DNA of 64,000 nucleotides, from assembly GCA_044506885.1 (NCBI GenBank), contig JBIQKC010000009.1, positions 1 to 64,000 of the forward strand. The letters are read 5' to 3'. Shown piece after piece: positions 34,447 to 43,116 of the stretch. Both the position numbers and the translations under genes were made by a program. Positions within the stretch are counted from its first letter, which is position 1, and each line of letters starts with the position of its first letter. This stretch comes from Croceibacterium_A sp044506885 (GTDB lineage Bacteria; Pseudomonadota; Alphaproteobacteria; Sphingomonadales; Sphingomonadaceae). The notes below the pieces were generated by a model. It ran no database searches, was not told the origin of the DNA, and saw only the letters and a list, made by a program, of their open reading frames with translations.

Positions 34447-35361
34447 TCAGCTCTTGATCTTCCATCCGCTTTTCAGAACGCGATAGGTCGCGAACCCGAG
34501 AGCCAGGTTGATCGCCCCGGCCCCGATCGCGGCGACGATCACCGCCTCGTTGGTGTTGCCGATGTCGCTCTGGCCGATAAAGCCGAAGCGGAAGCCCGAG
34601 ATCATGTAGAAAAACGGGTTCAGCCGGCTGATCGCCTGAAACGCCGGCGACAGGTTGTGGATGACGTAGAAGGTGCCCGACAGCAGCGAGAGCGGCGCGA
34701 CGACGAAATTGGTCACCGCCGCGGCGTGATCGAACTTTTCGGCCCACAGGCTGGTCAGCAACCCCATCAGCGCCAGCATTGTCGCGCCCATCAGCCCGAA
34801 CCATGCGATCGCCCAGGGATGCGCCGCCATCATGTCGACGCCCGGCCACAGGGCCATCGCCAGCGCCACCGCGCCGCCGACCATGAGAGCGCGGGTAATG
34901 GCGGCGGCGACGATGCCGATCATCAGTTCGGCCTCGCTCAGCGGCGGCATCAGCAGGTCGATGATCGTCCCCTGGAGCTTGCCCGTCAGCAGCGAGAAGC
35001 TGGAATTGGCGAAGGCGTTTTGCATCATGCCCATCATGATCAGGCCCGGAGCGACGAAGGTGGCGAAGGACACGCCCAGTATCTCGCCGCCTGCGCGCCC
35101 CCCCGAACGGCCGAGGGCCACCGAGAAGATGATGAGGAACAGCAGCGTGGTGATGGCAGGCGCCCAGACAGTCTGCGTCTGGACCTTGAGAAACCGCCGC
35201 ACCTCCTTCATATAGAGGCTCCACAGCCCGATCCGGTTAAAGCCGGTGATCTGGGGCTGCCCCTTGGGCGGAAACCTGCGCCCGGCACTTGCAGCGGGGT
35301 CGACGAATTCTCGCGCTTCTCCGGTGGAGTCCGGCGTGGCGACTGGGGCTTGATCGACCAT
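34447..35361 (-). CDS. ABC-2 type transporter permease
   Basis: The 304-residue protein has about six transmembrane helices and the ABC-2 permease pattern: LQGTIIDLLMPPLSEAELMI in the middle and ISRLNPFFYMISGFRFGFIG near the end, the latter a signature of this family (NodJ/YadH-like). It would work with an ATPase not encoded next to it, so the partner must be elsewhere. The first 40 residues are disordered and cytoplasmic. It is divergent from gcrA with 78 bp between starts. The substrate is unknown. Confidence 0.88.
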   Translation of the reverse strand: MVDQAPVATPDSTGEAREFVDPAASAGRRFPPKGQPQITGFNRIGLWSLYMKEVRRFLKVQTQTVWAPAITTLLFLIIFSVALGRSGGRAGGEILGVSFATFVAPGLIMMGMMQNAFANSSFSLLTGKLQGTIIDLLMPPLSEAELMIGIVAAAITRALMVGGAVALAMALWPGVDMMAAHPWAIAWFGLMGATMLALMGLLTSLWAEKFDHAAAVTNFVVAPLSLLSGTFYVIHNLSPAFQAISRLNPFFYMISGFRFGFIGQSDIGNTNEAVIVAAIGAGAINLALGFATYRVLKSGWKIKS

Positions 35362-35439
35362 GCGGGGCGACTATCGGCCCCGGCTCGTGCTGGCAAGACG
35401 GCGCGCGGATTCGCCCCGCAGACGAATGATGGATACCGA

Positions 35440-36123
35440 ATGAGCTGGACCGACGAACGTATCGCCACGCTGACCAAGATGTGGGAAAGCGGCGCAACCG
35501 CGAGCCAGATCGCCGACGAGCTCGGCGGCGTTTCGCGCAACGCCGTGATCGGCAAGGCGCACCGGCTCGGGCTCAAGGCGCGTCCGTCGCCGGTCAAGGC
35601 GAACGATGCCAAGCCCGCGCCCCGTGCGAAGGATGCCGATCCCAAGCCGGTCGCGGCCAAGCCAGCTGCGCCGCGTCCCGCGCCGAAGCCCGCCGCTCCG
35701 CGCGCCGAGAGCCAGGCCGAGGAACGCCGCACGTCGGCGGCCCCGGCAACGCCGAGCCAGCCGCTGCCCAACCCGACGCCCGAGCTTCCGCGCGTGGTCT
35801 CGGTCGGTCCCGGCGGTTTCCTGCGCCAGGGCCCCGGTGACCAGCAGGCCCCCATTCCGCCGGCGCCGCCGCGCCGCCTTGTGCCCGCCAAGCCGAGCCC
35901 GGAGATCGCCGACAAGACGAGCCTGCTCGACCTCAACGACCGCGTCTGCCGCTGGCCGATGGGCCACCCAGGCGAGCCGGACTTCCATTTCTGCGGCGCC
36001 AAGGTGAATCCCGGCTTCCCCTATTGCGTCGAGCACTGCGGCCGCGCCTATCAGGCGCAGTTGCCGCGCGGCGCCCGCCGCCCCCCGCCGCCGATGCCGT
36101 TCGGCGGGCCGCGCGTACGCTGA
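35440..36123 (+). CDS. gcrA: GcrA cell-cycle regulator
   Basis: The 227-residue protein begins MSWTDERIATLTKMWESGAT and has SRNAVIGKAHRLGLKAR, the GcrA helix-turn-helix. A long Ala/Pro/Lys-rich linker follows (about residues 50-150), then the C-terminal zinc-like block NDRVCRWPMGHPGEP, DFHFCGAKV and PYCVEHCGRAY. GcrA binds sigma70 RNA polymerase and activates promoters containing CcrM-methylated GANTC sites, an alphaproteobacterial trait. The linker is longer than in Caulobacter. The start is fixed by conservation from the first residue. Confidence 0.95.
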   Translation: MSWTDERIATLTKMWESGATASQIADELGGVSRNAVIGKAHRLGLKARPSPVKANDAKPAPRAKDADPKPVAAKPAAPRPAPKPAAPRAESQAEERRTSAAPATPSQPLPNPTPELPRVVSVGPGGFLRQGPGDQQAPIPPAPPRRLVPAKPSPEIADKTSLLDLNDRVCRWPMGHPGEPDFHFCGAKVNPGFPYCVEHCGRAYQAQLPRGARRPPPPMPFGGPRVR

Positions 36124-36147
36124 CCGGCCGGCGAACGCCTGTTCCGA

Positions 36148-37485
36148 TCAACCCCGGCGCGTGACCCGGGGGACCGGACGGTCGACGATGATCGCGGCGG
36201 CGGAAATCAGCGCCGCCGCGACGACGAGCACGGAGAAGAACGGCAGCAGGCTGCCTCCTCCGAGATCTATCAGCCAGCCGCCGAACCCGGTCGCCGCAAT
36301 CGCCCCGATGCGACCGACGAAAATGCCGAAACCGATCCCCGCCGAACGGCACGACGCCGGATAGGCGTGAGTCATCACGGCGTAGAAGCTCGCAATCGAA
36401 GCGCTGAACAGCGCCGCCGACAGACCGTACAGCGAAACGACCGCCAGCTGTTCGCTGCTGCTGGGTGCGCTGCTCATGCCTTCGAGGACGAATGCGAAAA
36501 CTACCAGCGTCGCCGCGAGACTGACGCTGAGGGAGCCGATCACCAGGCGTGAGCCGAGCTGCTGCACCAGCAGTCCGACCGCCACCGAAGCGATCATCGA
36601 GGTTATGCCGCCGACCGCGACCGTGTACGATGCCTCGGCGAGCGAGAAGCCCTTCGCGGTAAGGAACGTCGTGCCCCAGTTGAGCATGCCGTAGGCGATC
36701 AGCGTCGCGGCCGCGAAGGCGATGCCGATGCCCAAGTTGAGCCGCCGGTTGCTGGCGTCGAGCACGCCGATGGACCCGGCGGCGGTGTCGGTCATATGCC
36801 GCTCGGGAACCAGCTCCACGTCCTGATCGAGCAGCTTGCGCGCGACTGCGCGCGCCTGATCCGGCTTGCCCCGGCCAAGCAGGAACGAAGGACTGTCGCG
36901 GAGCACGGCCACGATCAGCACGACCACCACCAGGGTCGAGAGGCCGACCACGACGAACGTGCCTCGCCAGCCGTATATGTCGAGCAGCGTGGGCGCGAGC
37001 GCGGCCACGACGAGGCCGCCCGCCGGCGTGCCAACCGACAGCGTGGTGACGCCCACCGGCCGCCACTTGTCGGGCAACCATTCGCCGGCAAGCGCGATGG
37101 CGTTGGCATAGGCCGATCCGAAGCCCAGTCCGCCGACCAGCCGCCAGGCGGCCATCTGCCACACGTCTGTCGACCAGCTCGCGCCAACCGTCGCCAGCGC
37201 GAACACCACCGTGGCCAGCGCCAGCGACCAGCGCCGGCCGATCGTGTCGCCGAGCCAGCCGCCCGCCCACGAGCCAATCCCGAACCCGACCAGCGCGGCG
37301 CCCATCGCCCAGCCGAACGTCGTTCGGTCGACCGCGAATTCCTCGATCACGATCGGCGCGACGATGCCGAGGAGTTGCGCGTCCATTCCATCCGCGATCA
37401 GCACCAGCATGCAGACCACGAAGGTCGCGACCGAGAACGCCCGCAGCGGCTGACGCGAGATCGCCTCGCTGAATGAACTCGCCAA
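36148..37485 (-). CDS. MFS transporter, aromatic acid:H+ symporter (AAHS)-like
   Basis: The 445-residue protein has 12 predicted helices. MFS and AAHS signatures are DGMDAQLLGIVAPIV in helix 1 (the D-x-D-A motif of AAHS), GGWLGDTIGRRWSLALATV in loop 2-3 and RLVGGLGFGSAYANAIALAG in helix 4. Relatives import aromatic acids such as 4-hydroxybenzoate with protons. The start is a TTG at 37485, supported by GGGGAGGA four bases upstream; no good ATG is near. The catabolic operon on the same strand at 38.4-42.2 kb is a possible partner but is separated by the DUF4168 gene. Confidence 0.85.
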   Translation of the reverse strand: MASSFSEAISRQPLRAFSVATFVVCMLVLIADGMDAQLLGIVAPIVIEEFAVDRTTFGWAMGAALVGFGIGSWAGGWLGDTIGRRWSLALATVVFALATVGASWSTDVWQMAAWRLVGGLGFGSAYANAIALAGEWLPDKWRPVGVTTLSVGTPAGGLVVAALAPTLLDIYGWRGTFVVVGLSTLVVVVLIVAVLRDSPSFLLGRGKPDQARAVARKLLDQDVELVPERHMTDTAAGSIGVLDASNRRLNLGIGIAFAAATLIAYGMLNWGTTFLTAKGFSLAEASYTVAVGGITSMIASVAVGLLVQQLGSRLVIGSLSVSLAATLVVFAFVLEGMSSAPSSSEQLAVVSLYGLSAALFSASIASFYAVMTHAYPASCRSAGIGFGIFVGRIGAIAATGFGGWLIDLGGGSLLPFFSVLVVAAALISAAAIIVDRPVPRVTRRG

Positions 37486-37848
37486 GCTGTCCTCCCCGTT
37501 TTGGTTTGCGGCAGGGATGCCATGCGCTCCCGCGGCTGGGAAGCCCGAATGACGCGGCCTCCGCGTCAGGCAGTGATTCGCGCCCAAAGCGTCATTCGAC
37601 CGCACCCGACCGATCGTGGCAGCAATACGACCAGTTGCAGGAACACGCATGACCGTGTGCCGTTCAACCGAACAACGCCACAACTTGCCGTAGTTTATTT
37701 GCGATTTCAGACAGGTACTCCAAATCTGACATCGAGAGAGATATTCAAATTGTAGAATCTCGTATCCCGGTACCTGCTTCCACTATTTTTATCATATCTC
37801 ATAATTTTAAGAAATTAACCTGTTCGTCTGAAATTCAGGAGAATGATC
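37486..37848. other. Intergenic region, AT-rich right half
   Basis: These 363 bases lie between divergent genes. The right 160 bases are clearly AT-rich compared with the rest of the window, with runs like TATTTTTATCATATCTCATAA, suggesting the promoter of the DUF4168 gene. AGGAGA precedes its start. No gene or RNA is seen. Confidence 0.5.
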
Positions 37849-38337
37849 ATGAAAAAGTTTTCTATCCCCATCCTTGGCCTTACTCTGGCCGCGACGGCTG
37901 CCTATGCTCAGGACGTGCCCGGTGACGAACTGCCCCCGCCGGACAGCAGTGTGACGAGCCCGGCCGATCCCGCCGGACCGCCTCCCGCCGATCCGGCGGC
38001 GCCTCCGCCGGCCGACGCCCTGCCGCCCGAACCGGCTCCTGCCGATGCCCTGCCGCCCGAGCCGGGCGCGGAGGACCCCGGCGACGTCTCCGCCGGCGCG
38101 TTCACCGACGCGGAGATCGACAGCTTCGCCAAGGCGACCGTGGCGGTGCAGGAAATCGACGCCGATGCGACGCTCGACGTCCAGGCGAAGCAGGAGCAGA
38201 TGGCCAGCGCCGTCACCGACGCCGGCCTCAATCCGGCCAAGTACAATGAAATCGGTCAGGCGCTTGCCACGGACACGGAACTGCGCGCCAAGGTGCAGAC
38301 CGCGATGGCCCGCCACGCAACCCCCAGCGACGGCTAA
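37849..38337 (+). CDS. Secreted proline-rich DUF4168 protein
   Basis: The 162-residue protein has a signal peptide (MKKFSIPILGLTLAATAAYA, cleavage after AYA). A Pro/Ala/Asp-rich repeat region (residues about 25-75, with the repeat ADALPPEPAP) follows, then a DUF4168 domain (GAFTDAEIDSFAKATVAVQE ... LNPAKYNEIGQALATDTELR). The family is periplasmic and of unknown function. The ATG at 37849 is preferred over one two codons upstream because AGGAGA is better spaced. A strong hairpin terminator follows the stop. Confidence 0.85.
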   Translation: MKKFSIPILGLTLAATAAYAQDVPGDELPPPDSSVTSPADPAGPPPADPAAPPPADALPPEPAPADALPPEPGAEDPGDVSAGAFTDAEIDSFAKATVAVQEIDADATLDVQAKQEQMASAVTDAGLNPAKYNEIGQALATDTELRAKVQTAMARHATPSDG

Positions 38338-38362
38338 GACCTAGTCGATCGCTAACCGAGAG

Positions 38363-38394
38363 ACCGCGCGGCGGGGGACATCCCGCCGCGCGGT
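38363..38394 (+). terminator. Rho-independent terminator of the DUF4168 gene
   Basis: ACCGCGCGGCGGG pairs perfectly with CCCGCCGCGCGGT across a 6-base loop, followed by TCTCTT. It lies 26 bases after the stop codon. The same stem could also serve the minus-strand operon that converges here. Confidence 0.75.
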
Positions 38395-38408
38395 TCTCTT
38401 GTGCAGGC

Positions 38409-39359
38409 TCACTGCCCTCCGGCCGGGCTCATCGAACCGAGATCGAGCGCGAATTCGCCCTCTTTCCTCTCCGGAACCGGGCGATTGCCGGGAGCCATCA
38501 GGTTGCGGACCATTTCCGCGCGCATGGTTTCGAACTTGACCCGCCCTGGCGTGGGCTCATCGGCCGGGAAAGCATCCTCGATCTCGCGATGACGCTGCTT
38601 CACTTCGTCGAGGAACTCGCGGTTGGTGAAGATGTAGAAGCGGTTTTCCCTGATCGCTTCCGCCACCGCCTTGCCGGTGTCGTAGGGATCGATCGCCCCG
38701 CGCATCGCATCCCACAGGTCCTTCATGAACTGCGGCGCGCCTTCTTCCTTGATGTTTTCCGGATCGTCCTCAGGCAAGGGGACGATGGCGGTGCGCGTCG
38801 CGCCGGGGAACAGGCACGAAACGCCGATCCCTTCCTTGGCGAGCTGGATCCGCAGGCTCTCCGAAAAGCCGCGCACCGCATACTTGGCGGTCGAATAGGC
38901 GGCGAGGCCCGGCAACGGCACGACGCCCGCCATGGAGCTGGTATTGACGATATGCCCGCCCTCGCCCTGCTTGCGGATGATCGGGGCGATGATCTTCGTC
39001 CCGTTGATCACGCCGCCGAGGTTGATTGCCATTACGCGGTCCCATTCGTCGAAGTTCTCGCTGGCCGCCGTGCCGCCGCCGTTCACGCCGGCGTTGTTGC
39101 ACAGCACGTGGATCCTGCCGAACGCCTCCAGCGTTTCCTCGGCGGCATTGCGCAGGCTTTCGCGCGCGGCGACGTCTGTCTTGACGAAATGCACTGCGTT
39201 GCTGCCGGCCAGCTTTTCCTTCGCCTGCGCGATATGTTCGTCGCTCCAGTCGGCGAGGCTGACTTTCATGCCCTCGTCGAGGAACGCGCGCGCCATGCCG
39301 AGGCCGATGCCGCTGGCCCCGCCGGTGATGAAGGCGACCTTGCCGGTCAGATGTTCCAT
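38409..39359 (-). CDS. Short-chain dehydrogenase (SDR)
   Basis: A 316-residue classical SDR: TGGASGIGLG near residue 12 (cofactor binding), NNAGVNGGG, a serine in IVNTSSMAGVV, and the catalytic YSTAK. The C-terminal 70 residues are an extra tail. The ATG at 39359 follows GAGGGAAGAG. Substrate unknown; it is the last gene of the MaoC-TauD-GlcG-SDR-SDR run. A second SDR of the same kind lies just upstream, so the two may catalyse successive or isomer-specific steps. Confidence 0.88.
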   Translation of the reverse strand: MEHLTGKVAFITGGASGIGLGMARAFLDEGMKVSLADWSDEHIAQAKEKLAGSNAVHFVKTDVAARESLRNAAEETLEAFGRIHVLCNNAGVNGGGTAASENFDEWDRVMAINLGGVINGTKIIAPIIRKQGEGGHIVNTSSMAGVVPLPGLAAYSTAKYAVRGFSESLRIQLAKEGIGVSCLFPGATRTAIVPLPEDDPENIKEEGAPQFMKDLWDAMRGAIDPYDTGKAVAEAIRENRFYIFTNREFLDEVKQRHREIEDAFPADEPTPGRVKFETMRAEMVRNLMAPGNRPVPERKEGEFALDLGSMSPAGGQ

Positions 39360-39403
39360 TCTCTTCCCTCTTGTTTCCCTTCTCCACGATCGGAGAAGAA
39401 GCG

Positions 39404-40273
39404 TCACTCGTCGCGGAACTGCCCGAAATCGGGCGCTTCCTCGACCGTATCGGGCGTTGCCGCCAGCACCGCCTCCGCCCGTGCGCGCATCGCGTCCTTA
39501 TAGAACCCATGCGTCACGATGTAGGTCGTGTCGTCGAGGATGCCTTGGGCCACCAGTTCGCCCGCCTGCTCCGGCTCCATCCAGTTATCGCCGACGATGC
39601 GGCGGCCGAGCCGCGCCTCGCTCGCCTTGTAGCCGCTGCCCTCCAGCAGGTGCGCCGGGCGGTTCTGCTGCGTCTCGTGAATGTTCGATTTGACCGGGCC
39701 CGGCAGCAGGATCGACACGCCGATGCCCTTCTCCGCCAGCGCCGGCTTCACCGCCTCGCAATAGTGGCACACGGCCGCCTTGCTCGCGGCATAGATCGCC
39801 AGGTGCTCGGGCATCACGACTTCGGCGGCGAGGCTCGCAGTCGATACGATATGCCCGCCGCGCCCATGTGCGGCCATCTGCGGCAGGAACTCGACGAAGC
39901 CGTTGATCACTCCGCCGACATTGACGCCGAAGCCGAAGTCGTAATCGGCATAGGTCGCTTCGAGCACCGGCCCTTCGAGCCCGACGCCGGCGTTGTTGAC
40001 CAGGATGTCGATCCCGCCGAATTGGTCCTGCATCCGCCCCGCCGCCTCGCGATAGGCTTCGCGGTTGGTGACGTCGAGTTGGAGCGCGGAAACCTGGTTC
40101 GACCCCCCGCCCCCGGCGAATTCCGCCAGCGCCGCGTCGATATGATCCTGCCGCAGATCCGCCAGCACCACTTGCGCCCCGCGTCCGGCAAGCGCCTTGG
40201 CGATGCCGAGCCCGATCCCGCTGGCGCCGCCGGTGATGAATGCGGTCTTTCCCTCGAATGTACTGATCGCCAT
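39404..40273 (-). CDS. Short-chain dehydrogenase (SDR)
   Basis: A 289-residue classical SDR: TGGASGIGLGIAKALAGRG near the N terminus, NNAGVGLEG, IVSTASLAAEV and the catalytic YAASK. It is a paralogue-like neighbour of the SDR downstream, 44 bp away. The start at 40273 has GGAGAG upstream. It is the fourth gene of the minus-strand operon. Natural substrate unknown. Confidence 0.88.
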   Translation of the reverse strand: MAISTFEGKTAFITGGASGIGLGIAKALAGRGAQVVLADLRQDHIDAALAEFAGGGGSNQVSALQLDVTNREAYREAAGRMQDQFGGIDILVNNAGVGLEGPVLEATYADYDFGFGVNVGGVINGFVEFLPQMAAHGRGGHIVSTASLAAEVVMPEHLAIYAASKAAVCHYCEAVKPALAEKGIGVSILLPGPVKSNIHETQQNRPAHLLEGSGYKASEARLGRRIVGDNWMEPEQAGELVAQGILDDTTYIVTHGFYKDAMRARAEAVLAATPDTVEEAPDFGQFRDE

Positions 40274-40284
40274 CGTCTCTCCAG

Positions 40285-40752
40285 TCACCCTCCAACGTCG
40301 CGCAAGCCGGCCGCGGCGATTCCCGCCTTCGCACAGGCGACATCGTCCGCGCTTTCCGCTCCCGATACGCCGACGCCGCCCAGCGCCACGCCGTCTGCCC
40401 CGAAGATCGGCAAGCCGCCCTCCCAGGTCGCGAGGCCCGGCGGGCCCTCGCCCCAATTAGCCGTTTCGGCCGACGCGACATGCACGGTCGCGGCCGAGCG
40501 TCCTTTCCACTGCGCGAATCCGCCCACCGCGCTCGCCGCGCCGTCCATGTGCGCGAAAGCGAGCAAGGCCCCGCGTTCGTCGAATACCGCAACCGCTATC
40601 GTCAGGTCGCGCTCTCCGGCCCATGCCAGGCAGCCGTCGCGCACGGCCGCAGCGCTCGCATAGTCCAGCATCGGCCGAGGCGTCTGCGCCGCAGACGGCG
40701 ACGCTGTGAACGCCAGCACAAGCAGCACGGCGGCGGCGGCTGTCTCCTTCAT
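40285..40752 (-). CDS. GlcG/HbpS-like heme-binding protein with signal peptide
   Basis: The 155-residue protein begins with a signal peptide (MKETAAAAVLLVLAFTASPS, cleavage near SAAQ). A GlcG/HbpS domain follows, with LTIAVAVFDERGALLAFAHM, GGLPIFGADGVALGGVGVSG and DDVACAKAGIAA. Family members such as HbpS bind heme and others are catabolic accessory proteins. It has 11 bases before the next SDR, so it is in the same transcript. An exported heme-binding-type protein in a catabolic operon is unusual but seen elsewhere. Confidence 0.82.
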   Translation of the reverse strand: MKETAAAAVLLVLAFTASPSAAQTPRPMLDYASAAAVRDGCLAWAGERDLTIAVAVFDERGALLAFAHMDGAASAVGGFAQWKGRSAATVHVASAETANWGEGPPGLATWEGGLPIFGADGVALGGVGVSGAESADDVACAKAGIAAAGLRDVGG

Positions 40753-40810
40753 CCTCTTCCCCTTCCTTGCCGGGGCATCGCCCAAAGGCCGGCAAAAGGA
40801 AAGAGGGTGG

Positions 40811-41761
40811 CTACCGCCCCGCGTAGCGCGCGCCCTGGATGTCGACGGTGCTGGGCGTGCGCGCGAACAGTTCGCTGAACGGATCGTCGCCGGTTTCCAT
40901 CGTATGCGGCTCGGTGCCTTCGCGGACGGTGGTGCGGCGCATGTCGCGCTTGTACTTTGCATAATCGAAGTCGCCGCCGCGATGCATCGAGCACAGGTTG
41001 TCCCAGATCACCATATCGCCGACGTTCCATGTCACGCTGAACACGTATTGCGGCTGGGTGCAGTGCTCGATCAGGTCCGCGATCAGCTTGCGCCCTTCGG
41101 CCTTGTCCATGCCCTCCACGTCCATCGTGTGCGCAGCGATGAACAGCGCCTTGCGGCCGGAACCCTTGTGGGTGTGGACCAGTGGATGCCTGGCCTTCGG
41201 CCGGACGTCGATTTCCTCATCGGGAATGTCGGCTCCGGCCTGCTTGCGGCTCCACCACAGGCTGTTGACGCCGATCTTGTCCGACAGGAAGTCCTTCATG
41301 TCCTGCGGCAGATCGTCGTAAGCGCTGCGCGTGTCGGCGAAACTGGTCTGCCCGCCTTCGGGCGGAACCTCGTGCGCCAGCAGCAGCGAATAGCTGGTGC
41401 GCTTTTCCATGAACGCGCTGTCGGTGTGCCACAACCGGTCGCCCTTGCGGTACTGGATCGCGGCCGCATCCTGCGTGATTTCGCCATCGACGTTGAGGTT
41501 CGATGCATCGAACAGTTCGCGATGCGGCAAGCGGAACCGCGCGCCTTCGCGCTGCGGCACGCGCTCAAGGTAGCCGAAATTGCGGCTGAACGCGACATGC
41601 TGATCGTCGTTCATGCCGGTATTCCGCCAGATCGTGACGCCCCAGGCGTCCATGGCGTCGGTCACCTGCTTCACTTCCGCATCGCTCAACGGCCGGGTCA
41701 GGTCCAGGCCCGAGCATTCGGCGCCGAAGCGCGGCAGGATGGGTTCCACTTTCAGCGGCAT
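40811..41761 (-). CDS. TauD/TfdA family 2-oxoglutarate-dependent dioxygenase
   Basis: The 316-residue protein has the non-heme iron site His112-x-Asp114 (LWHTDSAF) and distal His259 (CSMHRGG), with Arg274 or Arg275 for 2-oxoglutarate (RDMRRTTV). This matches the TauD/TfdA dioxygenases that hydroxylate and cleave taurine, 2,4-D or related acids. The SDR and MaoC neighbours suggest a catabolic route rather than sulfonate scavenging. The substrate is not known. Confidence 0.88.
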   Translation of the reverse strand: MPLKVEPILPRFGAECSGLDLTRPLSDAEVKQVTDAMDAWGVTIWRNTGMNDDQHVAFSRNFGYLERVPQREGARFRLPHRELFDASNLNVDGEITQDAAAIQYRKGDRLWHTDSAFMEKRTSYSLLLAHEVPPEGGQTSFADTRSAYDDLPQDMKDFLSDKIGVNSLWWSRKQAGADIPDEEIDVRPKARHPLVHTHKGSGRKALFIAAHTMDVEGMDKAEGRKLIADLIEHCTQPQYVFSVTWNVGDMVIWDNLCSMHRGGDFDYAKYKRDMRRTTVREGTEPHTMETGDDPFSELFARTPSTVDIQGARYAGR

Positions 41762-41785
41762 TTGCCTCTCCGATTTATTAGCTAG

Positions 41786-42247
41786 CTAAGCATTACCAGA
41801 CGGGCGCTTGCGCTGCAACGAAGCGCGCTTGCAATGCGCCACCAGGTCGCCCTGCTGATTATAGGCCCGGTGGATGAAGGTTACGATACCCTGGTCCGGC
41901 CGGGATTTGCTTTCGCGCAAATCGAGCACTTCGGTTTCGATCCGCAGCGTATCGCCGACGAAGATCGGCGCGGGAAAGCGCACCTCGTCCCACCCCAGGT
42001 TGGCGACCGCCGTTCCCTGCGTGGTGTCGATAACCGAGATCCCCACCATCAGCCCCAGCGTGAAGCACGAATTGACCAGGATACGGCCATATTCGGTGCC
42101 TTTCATGTATTCGGCGTCGAGATGCAGCGGCGCCGGGTTGTGGGTTAATGCGCTGACCAGCAGGTTGTCGGTCTCGGTCACCGTGCGCCGCAACGGGTGG
42201 TCGAACACCCGCCCCACCTCGAACTCCTCGAACCACAAGCCTGCCAT
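41786..42247 (-). CDS. MaoC family dehydratase
   Basis: A 153-residue hot-dog fold protein with MaoC motifs: TVTETDNLLVSALTHNPAPL, HLDAEYMKGTEYGRILVNS and GDTLRIETEVLDLRESKSRP. MaoC enzymes hydrate enoyl-CoA thioesters. It resembles the mesaconyl-CoA hydratase group. As the first gene of the five-gene minus-strand operon it suggests a CoA-ester step. It is divergent from the lipoprotein gene with 103 bp between them. Confidence 0.87.
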   Translation of the reverse strand: MAGLWFEEFEVGRVFDHPLRRTVTETDNLLVSALTHNPAPLHLDAEYMKGTEYGRILVNSCFTLGLMVGISVIDTTQGTAVANLGWDEVRFPAPIFVGDTLRIETEVLDLRESKSRPDQGIVTFIHRAYNQQGDLVAHCKRASLQRKRPSGNA

Positions 42248-42350
42248 AGCGTCCTCGCCTCGTCTTCCGCGCTTCTAGCCCCTCACGCCTCCGCAGGAAA
42301 GGAATGCCCGCCCGTTCGTTGTCCGGCGTGAAGGCAATCGAGGAGCCCAC

Positions 42351-42809
42351 ATGAAGCACATCTTCCTTCCCCTGTTGACGCTGGCGGCGCTGGCCGCGTG
42401 CGACAGCAACCCTCCGGAAACCGGCGACGCCACGGAAACCCCTGTTCCGGCGCCGGCAGAAGCCGTCGTACCCCCGATGCAATCGCCGGTCGCCGGCGCC
42501 ATTCCCGCCGCTATTCAGGGCCGTTGGGGCATGGTCGCGGCGGATTGCGAGCCCGGTCGCTCCGACGCCAAGGGCCTGCTGACGATCACTGCCGACAAGC
42601 TGGAATTCTACGAATCGGTCGGCACGCTCGACGAGATAGAGGAGATCGCCGACGCCCGTATCCGCGCGGAATTCGATTTCACCGGCGAAGGCATGACCTG
42701 GAATCGCGACGTCGTGCTGGAGGTTCTGGACGGCGGCCGGACCCTGATCCGGCAGGAATACGGAGATGATGCGGTCCCCGATCCGTTCCGCTATAGCCGG
42801 TGCGAATAA
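42351..42809 (+). CDS. Lipoprotein of unknown function
   Basis: A 152-residue protein with a lipoprotein signal peptide (MKHIFLPLLTLAALAACDSN, lipid-attached Cys17). A Pro-rich linker and a small beta-rich domain (IQGRWGMVAADCEPGRSDAK, LTITADKLEFYESVG) follow. I do not recognise a named family. It lies 13 bp upstream of the I78 inhibitor lipoprotein, likely one operon. Confidence 0.7.
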   Translation: MKHIFLPLLTLAALAACDSNPPETGDATETPVPAPAEAVVPPMQSPVAGAIPAAIQGRWGMVAADCEPGRSDAKGLLTITADKLEFYESVGTLDEIEEIADARIRAEFDFTGEGMTWNRDVVLEVLDGGRTLIRQEYGDDAVPDPFRYSRCE

Positions 42810-42822
42810 CGAGGAGGATCGG

Positions 42823-43116
42823 ATGAAGGCACTGCCGCCAATCGTCGCATGTGCGAGCGCGCTGGCGCTCGCCGCCTGCGCCACCACAGGTGACGCTGCC
42901 GGCCCCGGTGGGGGCGTATGCAATGCCGAGGATGCGCAAGGGTTCGTCGGCCAGCAGGCGACGCCCGAAGCCGGAGCCGAGCTGCTGCGCCTCACCGGCG
43001 CGCGCCAGCTCCGCTGGGGCCCGCCGCGCACGCCGATGACGATGGACTTCCGGCAGGACCGGCTGACCGTGTCCTATGACGACGACATGGTGATAGAGCG
43101 GGTTTCCTGTGGCTGA
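42823..43116 (+). CDS. I78 family peptidase inhibitor-like lipoprotein
   Basis: A 97-residue protein with lipobox LALAACATTG and an I78-like domain (CNAEDAQGFVGQQATPEAGA, RQLRWGPPRTPMTMDFRQDR, LTVSYDDDMVIERVSCG). The I78 family contains fungal and bacterial serine-protease inhibitors. GAGGAGG precedes the ATG. Its stop overlaps the GTG start of the RidA gene by 8 bp. Confidence 0.8.
   Translation: MKALPPIVACASALALAACATTGDAAGPGGGVCNAEDAQGFVGQQATPEAGAELLRLTGARQLRWGPPRTPMTMDFRQDRLTVSYDDDMVIERVSCG

Noticed and set aside
34657..36123. A 488-codon plus-strand frame that includes gcrA
   Set aside because: Only the part from 35440 is gcrA; the upstream part is antisense to the ABC-2 permease and not conserved-looking.
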